Assembly (NCBI GenBank): GCA_025267735.1
Contig: CM046304.1
Span: 14,694,001-14,758,000, forward strand
Reading direction: 5' to 3'
Length of the DNA: 64,000 nucleotides
DNA from: Mactra quadrangularis
Lineage: Eukaryota > Mollusca > Bivalvia > Venerida > Mactridae
The stretch's first letter is position 1. Each line of letters opens with the position of its first letter. Position numbers and translations under genes: made by a program. Below, one piece after another: positions 1 to 12,597 of this stretch. Under the pieces are notes generated by a model that searched no databases, was not told the DNA's origin, and worked only from the letters and a program-made list of their open reading frames with translations.

Positions 1-1734
1 GGCATTATGCTAAAAATGGTGCAAAATAAAATTAAAAATGAATAATGATAACAACTAAAGCAATTTAACACAATCACATTGAATAAAAGAATTGGTAACT
101 CCAATTTTGTAAATAAACTAAAATATTACAAAATCAAACTGTAGCCAATCAAGTGTAGAATAATTAAACATATTTAGTCTTTAATTTCCATGTCAGATGT
201 CTCAACCTCATCATCAATAAAGTGTGAAGATTAACATAAGTAGGCTGTGAGATTCTGACATCAGCTGCTGACATCAACAGTGAAAACCTCATATTTCATA
301 ATTTTCTTGTAAATAAAAATGCATTCTTTTAAAATCAAATTTTGTCAAATAACTTTTATAATTTTTTTTCAATATTTCCAAAATTTCCCAGCCCTTGAAA
401 GTTTCCGAAAATTACCAGGTAAATTTCCAAAATTACCGGAAAGTTTCCCAGCCTTTGCAACACTAGTTTTTCACGTCGGATATTTTGAGCTTTACAAAAT
501 GAATACCGACAGTCTTAAGTAAAATTAACCCAGTGATAATCAAGATTTTGTGTTTGTGTAAATGTAACCACTGTCTCCAGGCCCCAAACATCGAAATTAA
601 TATATTTTCCAAAAAAGCCGGCATACCTACCAACATGTATGTTTTATTAGTCATTTTTAGAAAAGAGGAAACATGAATATTTTTATTGTGAAATTAAAAT
701 TTCGTCAGCTTGTCAAGCACTTTTCGATTCGTACTTGAGTCTAAATTAAGGAGTAATTTTAGTATGTATTTATAAGGTTTCAATGTGTACGAAAGTCTTT
801 CAATACTTTGAATAGCGAATTGTGATCGTCATTTTGTTTCAATTTAACAACTTTCGCAAACGATTTGACTACTTCGGGATTTTTAGCTGAAAATGTCTTT
901 ATACTTAACCGAACACCATCTCTTTTTTATGATAAAAATGTCAACGTTTCATTCGCATACTTTTCTCCACCTGACCATGCATATGTCCCAGTCATGTCTT
1001 CATAAACGTAACCGATGAGTTATATGGTAATATCATACTTATATGAATTCATTTTCAGCAAAAACTCCCGAAAGAATCAGATTGTTGTACAAAGTTTTGA
1101 AATCGAGACGAAAACGAAATAAAATTGTGTAAGTTTGGGAAAATAATACCGTGAAACTCACATCGACAAAGAACGTATGCAAAAATTGCAAAATACCATA
1201 AATCTGAACCGGTTCGTATCATTGTATAAACCTGAACCGGTTCGCATCATTCTCAAAAAAATCTATTTTTATGTCAAAACTTAGTCAGGAAGAGTAAATA
1301 CTTTTCTACAAGATTACACACTTGCTCCGTGGGTTATACATGGCAAATTTAACGAGAAAAAATGCTTTTTTTGTGATAAACTAGGCAAAAGCATGAATTT
1401 GAACCAGCTCGCATCCGTCAAAAATGACCTAATTCTTGCTCACTTCGATTCCAATGTCCGGGACAACTTGTTGAAATTCTAATTGAATCTGTATGTTATA
1501 TACATCATTAGAAGCGGTAAAATGAGTAGCGTGTTATGGTTATTTTTGTTTTTTCATTGGTGAACGATTTAAGGAGTAAATTAGAAAAAATACTTGAAAT
1601 TTTCCAATATGGCGTCCGTTTGTTTACATTTTATATGATACAAACTGGTTTTGATTCTCCACCCTGATAGTGGTAACAGCAATGTTGAATTATATTAATT
1701 AAGGTATTTCAGCCTAATTGTTGACATTTTAAAA
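1..1734. other. AT-rich spacer, no gene seen
   Basis: No reading frame with family signature or splice structure is visible. Small local repeats are present: a TGAACCGGTTCG motif at about 1204 and 1232, each followed by a variant of TATCATT or CATCATT, with a diverged third copy near 1397; and a short run of similar AAATTTCC/TTTCCGG words at about 375-465. These look like decayed repeat remnants. Confidence 0.6.
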
Positions 1735-4700
1735 TGATGAAAGTGGTGGTTTTATTAAGTTGCTAGTGTTTAAAACAATAGTTCTGATTTGTTGTCTTGG
1801 TTATTTATAATAATGATGGTGGAGGCTATGATCAGTGTTGTTGTTATTTATAATGACAAAAATGGTACTTTTGATTCCTAGTTTTTGTGTATAATGACAG
1901 TAGATTTGATTTGCTGTTGCTTTTGTTTATACTGATGATGGTGGTAGTTTTGATTTGTTGTTGTTTATACTGATGATGGTGGTAGTTTTGATTTGTTGTT
2001 GTTTATACTGAAGATGGTGGTAGTTTTGATTTGCTGTTGCTTTTGTTTATACTGATGATGGTGATAGTTTTGATTTGTTGTTTATACTGATGATGGTGGT
2101 AGTTTTGATTTGTTGTTGTTTATACTGAAGATGGTGGTAGTTTTGATTTGCTGTTGCTTTTGTTTATACTGATGATGGTGGTAGTTTTGATTTGTTGTTG
2201 TTTATACTGATGATGGAAGTTTTGATTTGTTGTTGTTTATACTGGTGATGATGGAAGTTTTGATTTGTTGTTTATACTGGTGATGATGGAAGTTTTGATT
2301 TGTTGTTGTTTATACTGGTGATGATGGAAGTTTTGATTTGTTGTTGTTTACACTGGTGATGATGGAAGTTTTGATTTGTTGTTGTTTATACTGGTGATGA
2401 TGGTAGTTTTGATTTGTTGTTGTTTATACTGGTGATGATGGAAGTTTTGATTTGTTGTTTATACTGGTGATGATGGTAGTTTTGTTTTGTTGTTGTTTAT
2501 ACTGGTGATGATGGAAGTTTTGATTTGTTGTTGTTTATACTGGTGATGATGGAAGTTTTGATTTGTTGTTGTTTATACTGGTGATGATGGAAGTTTTGAT
2601 TTGTTGTTGTTTATACTGGTGATGATGGAAGTTTTGATTTGTTGTTGTTTATACTGGTGATGATGGAAGTTTTGATTTGTTGTTTATACTGGTGATGATG
2701 GTAGTTTTGATTTGTTGTTGTTTATACTGGTGATGATGGAAGTTTTGATTTGTTGTTTATACTGGTGATGATGGTAGTTTTGTTTTGTTGTTGTTTATAC
2801 TGGTGATGATGGAAGTTTTGATTTGTTGTTGTTTATACTGGTGATGATGGAAGTTTTGATTTGTTGTTGTTTATACTGGTGATGATGGAAGTTTTGATTT
2901 GTTGTTGTTTACACTGGTGATGATGGAAGTTTTGATTTGTTGTTGTTTATACTGATGATGGAAGTTTTGATTTGTTGTTGTTTATACTGATGATGGAAGT
3001 TTTGATTTGTTGTTGTTTATACTGGTGATGATGGAAGTTTTGATTTGTTGTTGTTTATACTGGTGATGATGGAAGTTTTGATTTGTTGTTGTTTATACTG
3101 GTGATGATGGAAGTTTTGATTTGTTGTTGTTTATACTGGTGATGATGGTAGTTTTGATTTGTTGTTGTTTATACTGGTGATGATGGAAGTTTTGATTTGT
3201 TGTTGTTTATACTGGTGATGATGGAAGTTTTGATTTGTTGTTGTTTATACTGGTGATGATGGAAGTTTTGATTTGTTGTTGTTTATACTGGTGATGATGG
3301 AAGTTTTGATTTGTTGTTGTTTATACTGGTGATGATGGAAGTTTTGATTTGTTGTTTATACTGGTGATGATGGAAGTTTTGATTTGTTGTTGTTTATACT
3401 GGTGATGATGGAAGTTTTGATTTGTTGTTGTTTATACTGGTGATGGTGATAGTTTTGATTTGTTGTTTATACTGGTGATGATGGTGATAGTTTTGATTTG
3501 TTGTTGTTTATACCGATGATTGTGGTAGTCTTGAATTCTTGTTGTTTATACTGATGATAGTGGAAGTTTTGAATTCTTGTTGTTTATACTGATGATAGTG
3601 GAAGTTTTGATTTGTTGTTGTTTATACTGATGATAGTGGAAGTTTTGATTTGTTGTTGTTTATACTGATGGTGATGGTAGTTTTGTTTTGTTGTTGTTTA
3701 CAGAAATGATGGTAGTTTCGATTTGTTGTTGTTTATACCGATGATTGTGGTAGTCTTGAATTCTTGTTGTTTATACTGATAATAGTGGTAGTTTTGATTT
3801 CTTGTTGATTATAATGATGATGGTGGTAGTTTTGTTTTCTTGTTGATTATACTTATGATGATGGTAGTTTTGATTTGTTGTTGTTTATTCTGATGATGGT
3901 AGTTTTGATTTGTTGTTGTTTATACTGGTGATGATGGAAGTTTTGATTTGTTGTTGTTTATTCTGATGGTCGTAGTTTTGATTTGTTGTTGTTTATACTG
4001 GTGATGATGGAAGTTTTGATTTGTTGTTCTTTATTCTGATGATGGTAGTTTTGATTTGTTGTTGTTTATACTGGTGATGATGGAAGTTTTGATTTGTTGT
4101 TGTTTATACTGGTGATGATGGAAGTTTTGTTTTGTTGTTGTTTATACTGGTGATGATGGAAGTTTTGATTTGTTGTTGTTTATACTGGTGATGATGGAAG
4201 TTTTGATTTGTTGTTGTTTATTCTGATGGTGGTAGTTTTGATTTGTTGTTGTTTATACTGGTGATGATGGAAGTTTTGATTTGTTGTTGTTTATACTGGT
4301 GATGATGAAAGTTTTGATTTGTTGTTGTTTATACTGGTGATGATGGAAGTTTTGATTTGTTGTTGTTTATACTGGTGATGATGGTAGTTTTGATTTGTTG
4401 TTGTTTATACTGGTGATGATGAAAGTTTTGATTTGTTGTTGTTTATACTGGTGATGATGAAAGTTTTGATTTGTTGTTGTTTATACTGGTGATGATGAAA
4501 GTTTTGATTTGTTGTTGTTTATACTGGTGATGATGGTAGTTTTGATTTGTTGTTGTTTATACTGGTGATGATGGAAGTTTTGTTTTGTTGTTGTTTATAC
4601 TGGTGATGATGGAAGTTTTGATTTGTTGTTGTTTATTCTGATGGTGGTAGTTTTGATTTGTTGTTGTTTATACTGATGATGATGGAAGTTTTGATTTGTT

Positions 4701-7531
4701 GTTGTTTATACTGGTGATGGTAGTTTTGTTTTGTTGTTGTTTATACTGATGATGATGGTAGTTTTGATTTGTTGTTGTTTATACTGGTGATGATGGAAGT
4801 TTTGATTTGTTGTTGTTTATACTGGTGATGATGGAAGTTTTGATTTGTTGTTGTTTATACTGGTGATGATGGAAGTTTTGATTTGTTGTTGTTTATACTG
4901 GTGATGATGGAAGTTTTGATTTGTTGTTGTTTATACTGGTGATGATGGAAGTTTTGATTTGTTGTTGTTTATACTGGTGATGATGGAAGTTTTGTTTTGT
5001 TGTTGTTTATACTGGTGATGATGGAAGTTTTGATTTGTTGTTGTTTATACTGGTGATGATGGAAGTTTAGATTTGTTGTTGTTTATACTGGTGATGATGG
5101 AAGTTTTGATTTGTTGTTGTTTATTCTGATGGTGGTAGTTTTGATTTGTTGTTGTTTATACTGGTGATTGTAGTTTTGATTTGTTGTTGTTTATACTGGT
5201 GATGGTGGTAGTTTTGATTTGTTGTTGTTTATACTGGTGATTGTAGTGTTGATTTGTTGTTGTTTATACTGGTGATGGTGGTAGTTTTGATTTGTTGTTG
5301 TTTATACTGGTGATTGTAGTTTTGATTTGTTGTTGTTTATACTGGTGATGATGGAAGTTTTGATTTGTTGTTGTTTACACTGGTGATGATGGAAGTTTTG
5401 ATTTGTTGTTGTTTATACTGGTGATGATGGAAGTTTTGATTTGTTGTTGTTTATACTGGTGATGATGGAAGTTTTGATTTGTTGTTGTTTATACTGGTGA
5501 TGATGGAAGTTTTGTTTTGTTGTTGTTTATACTGGTGATGATGGAAGTTTTGATTTGTTGTTGTTTACACTGGTGATGATGGAAGTTTTGATTTGTTGTT
5601 GTTTACACTGGTGATGATGGAAGTTTTGATTTGTTGTTGTTTATACTGGTGATGATGGAAGTTTTGATTTGTTGTTGTTTATACTGATGATGGTAGTTTT
5701 GATTTTTTGTTGTTTATACTGATGATGATGGTAGTTTTGATTTGTTGTTGTTTATACTGGTGATGATGGAAGTTTTGATTTGTTGTTGTTTATACTTGTG
5801 ATGATGGAAGTTTTGATTTGTTGTTGTTTATTCTGGTGATGATGGAAGTTTTGATTTGTTGTTGTTTATTCTGATGGTGGTAGTTTTGATTGTTGTTTTT
5901 TATACTGATGGTCGTAGTTTTGATTTGTTGTTGTTTATACTGGTGATGATGGAAGTTTTGATTTGTTGTTGTTTATACTGGTGATGATGGAAGTTTTGAT
6001 TTGTTGTTGTTTATACTGGTGATGATGGAAGTTTTGATTTGTTGTTGTTTATTCTGATGGTGGTAGTTTTGATTTGTTGTTGTTTATACTGGTGATGGTA
6101 GTTTTGATTTGTTGTTGTTTATACTGGTGATGATGGTAGTTTTGATTTGTTGTTGTTTATACTGGTGATGGTAGTTTTGATTTGTTGTTGTTTATACTGG
6201 TGATGATGGAAGTTTTGATTTGTTGTTGTTTATACTGGTGATGATGGAAGTTTTGATTTGTTGTTGTTTATACTGGTGATGATGGTAGTTTTGATTTGTT
6301 GTTGTTTATACTGGTGATGATGGAAGTTTTGTTTTGTTGTTGTTTATACTGGTGATGATGGAAGTTTTGATTTGTTGTTGTTTATACTGGTGATGATGGA
6401 AGTTTTGATTTGTTGTTGTTTATACTGGTGATGATGGATGTTTTGATTTGTTGTTGTTTATACTGGTGATGATGGAAGTTTTGATTTGTTGTTGTTTATA
6501 CTGGTGATGATGGTAGTTTTGATTTGTTGTTGTTTATACTGGTGATGATGGTAGTTTTGATTTGTTGTTGTTTATACTGGTGATGATGGAAGTTTTGATT
6601 TGTTGTTGTTTATACTGGTGATGATGGAAGTTTTGATTTGTTGTTGTTTATACTGGTGATGATGGAAGTTTTGTTTTGTTGTTGTTTATACTGATGATGG
6701 AAGTTTTGATTTGTTGTTGTTTATACTGATGATGGAAGTTTTGATTTGTTGTTGTTTATACTGGTGATGATGGAAGTTTTGATTTGTTGTTGTTTATACT
6801 GGTGATGATGGAAGTTTTGATTTGTTGTTGTTTATACTGGTGATGATGGAAGTTTTGATTTGTTGTTGTTTATACTGGTGATGATGGAAGTTTTGATTTG
6901 TTGTTGTTTATACTGGTGATGATGGTAGTTTTGATTTGTTGTTGTTTATACTGGTGATGATGGAAGTTTTGATTTGTTGTTGTTTATACTGGTGATGATG
7001 GAAGTTTTGATTTGTTGTTGTTTATACTGGTGATGATGGAAGTTTTGATTTGTTGTTGTTTATACTGGTGATTGTAGTTTTGATTTGTTGTTGTTTATAC
7101 TGGTGATGATGGAAGTTTTGATTTGTTGTTGTTTATACTGGTGATGATGGAAGTTTTGATTTGTTGTTGTTTATACTGGTGATGATGGAAGTTTTGATTT
7201 GTTGTTGTTTATACTGGTGATGATGGAAGTTTTGATTTGTTGTTGTTTATACTGGTGATGATGGAAGTTTTGATTTGTTGTTGTTTATACTGGTGATGAT
7301 GGAAGTTTTGATTTGTTGTTGTTTATACTGGTGATGATGGAAGTTTTGATTTGTTGTTGTTTATACTGGTGATGATGGAAGTTTTGATTTGTTGTTGTTT
7401 ATACTGGTGATGATGGAAGTTTTGATTTGTTGTTGTTTATACTGGTGATGATGGAAGTTTTGATTTGTTGTTGTTTACACTGGTGATGATGGTAGTTTTG
7501 ATTTGCTACTGCTTTTGTTTATAATATTGGA
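1735..7531. repeat. GT-rich 38-bp minisatellite, roughly 150 copies
   Basis: Tandem array whose dominant unit is 38 bp. It contains GTTTATACTGGTGATGATGG followed by AAGTTTTGATTTGTTGTT. Common variants are 35 bp (one TTG fewer), GGTAG for GGAAG, GTTTTGTTTTG for GTTTTGATTTG, and shorter TTTATTCTGATGGTGG units. The plus strand is almost free of C (about one per unit). The edges are diverged: the first 200 bp and the last unit at about 7501 carry a longer GATTTGCTGTTGCTTTTG form, while the centre is homogeneous, as expected from unequal exchange. Stop codons recur in every frame, so it is not coding. One isolated decayed unit lies outside the array at about 7755-7785. Copy number is estimated from length, not counted. 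Confidence 0.95.
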
Positions 7532-8567
7532 GTATCGCATGAGTCCACACTCTATTGTAGCAGGTTGTATCTAATCTTGTGATAAAATAATTAGTTATTC
7601 TGTATGTCTTGCTTAGAGAATTAGAGTTAAGATATTACTCACTTTTTTAAAGAAAATAAAAGAATATATCTGCATGGATATATTCTAATCCCTTTATGAT
7701 AGTTATCCCATTCTTTTGTTAAATCGACACACTAAGTTAAAATACACTTATAGAAGTTTTGATTTGTTCTTGCTGTTGTTTATAGTCATAACAATGCTAT
7801 TTAAGGACAACATGATAAGACCAAGGCCAGCCGGTTCGAATAAACGCATGATTTATACATCAGGTAAACTGTTTGCCCCTTTTGATTCTCAATTTACATA
7901 GACGCACATGTAATAGACAGATTTTCGCGAAAGAATCGTCATTCGTTAGGAGGACATGAAAACAACAGAAATTTATTTATCACAGAATGCAAATTACAAT
8001 AAATGAGTATTCATACGAAGTCTTGAAGACATGACATGTGTTGTTGATTTATTGATAAAATAGAAAGTGAAATATTCTGATACACTATTCGATTAATGCA
8101 CTATTTACCAAATGAATGCAATTCTTCTTTCCGTTGCTTTCAGACTCGCCTCTATCGCGCACATTTTAAATTATTCGGATCAGCTCGTATATTTAAGTAA
8201 TGAGACAATTATAACAAATATTATGTCGGACAAGTCCGTATTTCGCTTAAAAATCTTTTATTGCTTAGCAAATCTAAACGCAGTAAATAGAAAACTGTTT
8301 GCGTGTTCAATTAAGGGAGTTAACTCAGTATAAGTGTAATCATTGTTTGAATAAAGTTACTTCCCTTATTTAGTAAAAGTGAATTATACTATACAGCCCG
8401 TTAAAAAGATAAAACTATCAATTTTACGTTTTTATCTGTACTATAATGCATAAACAATATATTTCTTATCACAGTAATATATTGTAATATTATCACACGT
8501 TAAAGTAATAGCTGTTAGGTAATCACTGACTATTGAAGAGTCCCAAAGATAGACGTTTATTTAACAC
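7532..8567. other. Spacer with one stray minisatellite unit
   Basis: AT-rich. A fragment of the upstream minisatellite unit (AGAAGTTTTGATTTGTTCTT) is at about 7754. Short ORFs at 7716-7901 and 8112-8333 have no recognisable domain or splice context and are treated as chance. Confidence 0.5.
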
Positions 8568-8962
8568 GTGTAATGTCATTCGGAACGGTCTCGTTGATCT
8601 ACGAACCTCGGATATCAAACGTAGTAGGAATACAACCAAGTTATGAGGTCAGGCGATTAACCTCATAGGTTAAGTAGTGCCGATGTAAACAATCAACATG
8701 GCAGATCATTTTGCAGAAAGTATCGAGTACACAAACAATGTTTAAGGATCAACTTTGATTTAAGTGAATATCAGTTACAGGCATTGAAGAGCTTTAACTG
8801 CCCATAATAAAATCGTCCGTCATTTTTGGTGTGTGCCAGCGTTCTATTGAGTAAACGTCTGGAACGAGGCTAGATTCGATGTTGAAACTACTTTCGCTCC
8901 TCGTGATATCCGAAGTGTATTTGCGTGGAAAATCGCCGAAGTAGTTCCGAATGGTGTAATGT
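8568..8962. mobile_element. MITE with CATTCGGAAC termini and 9-bp TSD
   Basis: The element runs 8577-8953 (377 bp). It begins CATTCGGAAC and ends GTTCCGAATG. It is flanked on both sides by the identical 9-mer GTGTAATGT (8568-8576 and 8954-8962), a perfect target-site duplication. No transposase frame is visible inside. A 9-bp duplication fits Mutator-like (MULE) derived non-autonomous elements; that class assignment is an inference. Related termini occur at 9761, 10113 and 51453. Confidence 0.8.
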
Positions 8963-9760
8963 ATACCACCAGATACAGGTCGTCCAAGTTAACATTGCAC
9001 GTATAAACATAGCCAGTTTCATTACAAACCAATATTTAGGGGTGAATTATTTAAACAATTTTTTAGTTTAATTTGTTAACACTTATTTTACAAACATGTC
9101 GATTTATTTAATTCATAATGTCCATATACATTATTTCAGATAACGTTAAAAATCAAAGTCAGAATAATACTGTTCATGCAGCTATTAATTCGCTTATTTG
9201 GTGGGCAGATCCATTGTATATAGTACAAAAACACGCATGACCTAGAAAACGACCTAAACATGCGCATATTCAAGAAGGATCTGAATACTGGGGCCCCAGA
9301 TGGGATGGGTTGTGTGGAGGGGTGTCCCCTCCCGCCGATCGAAATATTTTGTGAATGCCTCTGAAACTCGATTTCCAGCTCTTTCGGAACCCCTCGTTTA
9401 AAAACACAAAATTTCGTATTTAACCTCAAGATTTTCAATATGTGTCATGAAAAGTTAACTCGCGGTCCTATGGCCGTTGCTTGCCAGAATATTGGGACCG
9501 CGGCCCTCCTACGCGCCTGACTGCAAACTCCCCGCAGCGGTTATTTCCCTTTATTAAATCAATAACCACTGCCACCACAAGTAAATTCGTCCCTCAGAAA
9601 GCCGAATATATTTTTTATCTTTTCAATTACAATTCAATATTTTCTACAAAATGAGTCTTATGTAGTAAATTATGATGTTCAAAGTACATAAAGATTAAAA
9701 ATAGTTTTAATTATTGATTTGTAGAAAAAAAAAACAAAGCGTCACGCGATTTCAGTAATT
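8963..9760. other. Spacer, no supported gene
   Basis: Contains a GC-richer patch (about 9280-9540) and an AT-rich tail. A 100-codon minus-strand frame at 9136-9438 has low-complexity composition and no family resemblance, and is not called. Confidence 0.5.
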
Positions 9761-10069
9761 CATTCGGAAAATCCTCGGCCATTCGCTACGAATAACCTCG
9801 GACATATTTAGACGCCATTTTGAAACTATGTAAACAAGTACACGATCAGGCGATGACTGAAGTTTCGTTTTAGTCCGTAAATTTGAAATTACTCATTTCA
9901 ATCGTACCGATGAACAATATTTGGTTCAATCTAAAACAAAAAAAAATTGTGTAACCGTTACGTGCTTCGCCTCGCGTAGGTAGTAAAATCACCAAAATCC
10001 AGTGAAGACCCCCCCCCACGAATCCTTCCGAGATTATTCATTCATGAAAGGTCGAGGGTGTTCCGAATG
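9761..10069. mobile_element. Second CATTCGGAA MITE copy
   Basis: It starts CATTCGGAAAATCCTCGGCC and ends GAGGGTGTTCCGAATG (309 bp). The left flank TTCAGTAATT and right flank GGCAGTAATT agree in eight of ten bases, consistent with an eroded 10-bp target duplication. It shares termini with the copies at 8577 and 51453. Its left part, including an AAATATGTCCGA-like segment, pairs with sequence at about 10196-10330, so it can also fold with the next element. Confidence 0.65.
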
Positions 10070-10099
10070 GGCAGTAATTAAGTAGCAAAGCGTGACGCA

Positions 10100-10345
10100 A
10101 TCACTGTAACGATACATTCGGAACTTCTCGGCCATTCGCTGCGAACAATCTAATCTAATATACAAATATGCGATCGTTAAGGCGATGAGTGATGTTTCAA
10201 AATTTACGAACTAAAAACGAAACATCACTCAATGCCTGAACGATCATATATTTGTTTACTTCAACATAGCGTCTAAATATGTCCGAGATTAATCGAAACG
10301 AATGGCTGAAGAGTCCCGAATGTATCGTTACGGACCGTTTTGTAA
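10100..10345. mobile_element. Long hairpin (foldback) of the CATTCGG family
   Basis: The left arm, from about 10103 (GTAACGATACATTCGGAAC), is the approximate reverse complement of the right arm ending about 10332 (CCCGAATGTATCGTTAC). The arms are about 100 bp each and meet near 10207 around a GAAACATCACTC / GAGTGATGTTTC core. No coding content. It is part of the same cluster as 9761-10069; boundaries are approximate. Confidence 0.65.
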
Positions 10346-10788
10346 CGTTCGTGGTAACTGAACGCAGGGCTGACTGAAGATTGAATTGTTACTAAAAATA
10401 TAACATTCTGGGTTTTCTTGGAGCTATTTATAGATTTATCGGGGGGGGGATCCCAAAATATATTTAGATTGCGCGTAATACATGGAATTCATGTAAAATT
10501 TACTTAAGGTAACTGAGATAATTGTTTACAATATAATATCACAAGCTTGGTTGTAATTTATTAGTTACAAATAATACGTCAGAATTTATGCGCACACTAT
10601 GATTTCGTGAGAATAAAGGAAAGAGAATTGAATATCATAAGTAAGTACGATTTTATGTTCTATTTCTTGTGTCAGTACAAAATGTTAGTACAATGTAATT
10701 TGATTTATATACATTGTTTATTCTTTTGGGCGGTTAAAACTAACTTGTAAAATGGGCATATGATATTTTGTAATTTTTGTAATGACTA
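10346..10788. other. Spacer, no gene seen
   Basis: AT-rich with one G10 run at about 10441. Nothing else is recognised. Confidence 0.5.
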
Positions 10789-11084
10789 CTCAGGAGCGGA
10801 TTTTCTAGGGGGAGGGGGTCCGAACTTTTTCTAGGGGGGGGGGGGAGTCCAAACTTTCGAACCACAACCACATTGTACACATTTTGCAGAATAATGCAAC
10901 AAATCAATAATAAAAACTACATACCCATTAAATCTTTGATTTAAGCACCGAAAAAATTGCTTCATGCTACGAAAAATGACTTACAGGCAAGAAATTCACT
11001 TATGAACAGGTACAGTTTGAAAATTCTAGGGAGTCCGGACCCCCCTTGTCCCCCCTCCCCTGAATCCACCTACGGATATGAGGA
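10789..11084. repeat. G-tract inverted-repeat element
   Basis: The left end has GGAGCGGATTTTCTAGGGGG followed by further G runs up to 13 bases. The right end (about 11030-11080) has GGACCCCCCTTGTCCCCCC followed by GAATCCACC, roughly the reverse complement of the left end. The pairing suggests a small non-autonomous transposon with G-rich termini. The closely spaced G runs could also form quadruplexes. No TSD was found. Confidence 0.5.
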
Positions 11085-11204
11085 AATTGCGTGTGACTTT
11101 TTAGAGTCTCGGTAGGGCGAGGGGGGGGTAAAACATCAGCGTTAACTCATTATTACGAAATACTTTTAATTTGTAAATTTGATTAAACTGCTACGTTACT
11201 TTTC

Positions 11205-12450
11205 TCGCTAGTTATTTCATTACTTGAATAAGTTTTCTCGTTATTTTGAAATTAGTTATGTCGCTAGTTGGAATAAGTTATCTCGTTATTTTGAATTAGT
11301 TATTTCGTTCTTTTAGAATTAGTAATGTCGTTATTTGGGAAAAGATATCTTGATATTTGGAATAAGTTATCTCGTTATTTGGAATAAGTTATCTCGTTAT
11401 TTGGAATAAGTTATCTCGTTATTTTAAAATTAGTTATTTCGCTAGTTGGAATAAGTTATCTCGTTATTTGGAATAAGTTATCTCGTTATTTTAAAATTAG
11501 TTATTTCGCTAGTTGGAATAAGTTATCTCGTTATTTGGAATAAGTTATCTCGTTATTTTAAAATTAGTTATTTCGCTAGTTGGAATAAGTTATCTCGTTA
11601 TTTTGAAATTAGTTATTTCGCTAGTTGGAATAAGTTATCTCGTTATTTGGAATAAGTTATCTCGTTATTTTAAAATTAGTTATTTCGCTAGTTGGAATAA
11701 GTTATCTCGTTATTTTGAAATTAGTTATTTCGCTAGTTGGAATAAGTTATCTCGTTATTTGGTATAAGTTATCTCGTCATAACGAATAAGTTATCTCGTT
11801 ATCACCAATAAGTTAGCTCCTCTCTACAAATAGTTATCTCATTATTACGAATTAGTTATCTTGCCATTACAAATAAGTTATCTCACTATAACGAATGAGT
11901 TATCTTGTTATTACGAACAAGAGTCTCGTTATTACGAATAACTTATCGCGTTATTCCAAATAAGTTATCTCGTTATTACGAGTTAGTTATCTCGTTATTA
12001 CGATTTAGCTCTCGATATATCAAATAAGTTATCTAGTCTTTACGAATGAGTTACATCGTCATTACGAAAAACCCATCTCGTTATTACGATTTAGTTTTCT
12101 CGTTATTTTCAATAAGTTATCTCGTCTTTACGAATTAGTTACATCGCCATTACGAATAAGTTATCTCGTAATGAGGCATAAATAATCTCCGAATTGACCA
12201 CCTCGAAATTCTTAATTTGTTATCTGTATATATTACGCTTTAGTTATCTTAATATAATAGATATGAATTTTATTTTCGTTATCACGACCATAACACTTGT
12301 GACAATATTCGACTTTCGTACAACTAATTCAAGTGGACGAACTTAACTTCCTATTTTTGCTAGATAATTATCTCGTTATTAGGAATTAGTTATCTAGTGA
12401 TTGCGAATTGTATTGTTTTACGAATAAATTAGTTTGTTATTACAAAATTA
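11205..12450. repeat. 22-bp minisatellite with 67-bp higher-order units
   Basis: Basic unit AATAAGTTATCTCGTTATTT plus GG (22 bp). In the core (about 11340-11770) units are arranged in blocks: the word ATTTTAAAAT or its TTTTGAAAT variant recurs at about 11421, 11488, 11555, 11600 and 11667. This gives 67-bp three-unit blocks with one 45-bp two-unit block. After about 11780 the array decays into TTATCTCGTTATTACGAAT-like units and fades near 12440, just upstream of the splice acceptor of IAP gene A. It is probably inside that gene's 5' UTR intron. Confidence 0.9.
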
Positions 12451-12486
12451 TTATCTCATTATGAAGACATAACATTTAAAACTTTT

Positions 12487-12597
12487 TCTCTTTTAGGAAT
12501 AATTTTTCACAATTTTTGAACGTTGTAGTGAAAATAAAGAACGTACTGCAATTTTCGTCGACGTCACTGCGTCAATATGTGTTTCTTGATAACATAA
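12487..12597 (+). promoter_or_regulatory. Probable 5' UTR splice acceptor and uORF of IAP gene A
   Basis: A pyrimidine-rich tract ending TTCTCTTTTAG is followed by GAATA, predicting that the first coding exon starts at 12497 and an untranslated exon lies upstream. Gene B has the same TTTTAG/GAATA junction at 53034. From 12497 the first ATG is at 12577; it opens a six-codon uORF (MCFLIT) whose TAA (12595-12597) directly abuts the predicted start ATG at 12598. That arrangement could permit reinitiation or damp translation. This is an inference from sequence only. Confidence 0.5.

Noticed and set aside
1735..7531. Possible CRISPR-like array
   Set aside because: Units are contiguous with no unique spacers, and the surrounding genome is clearly eukaryotic. 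It is a minisatellite.
9136..9438. 100-codon minus-strand ORF
   Set aside because: No family resemblance, no splice context, and it lies in a repeat-rich spacer.
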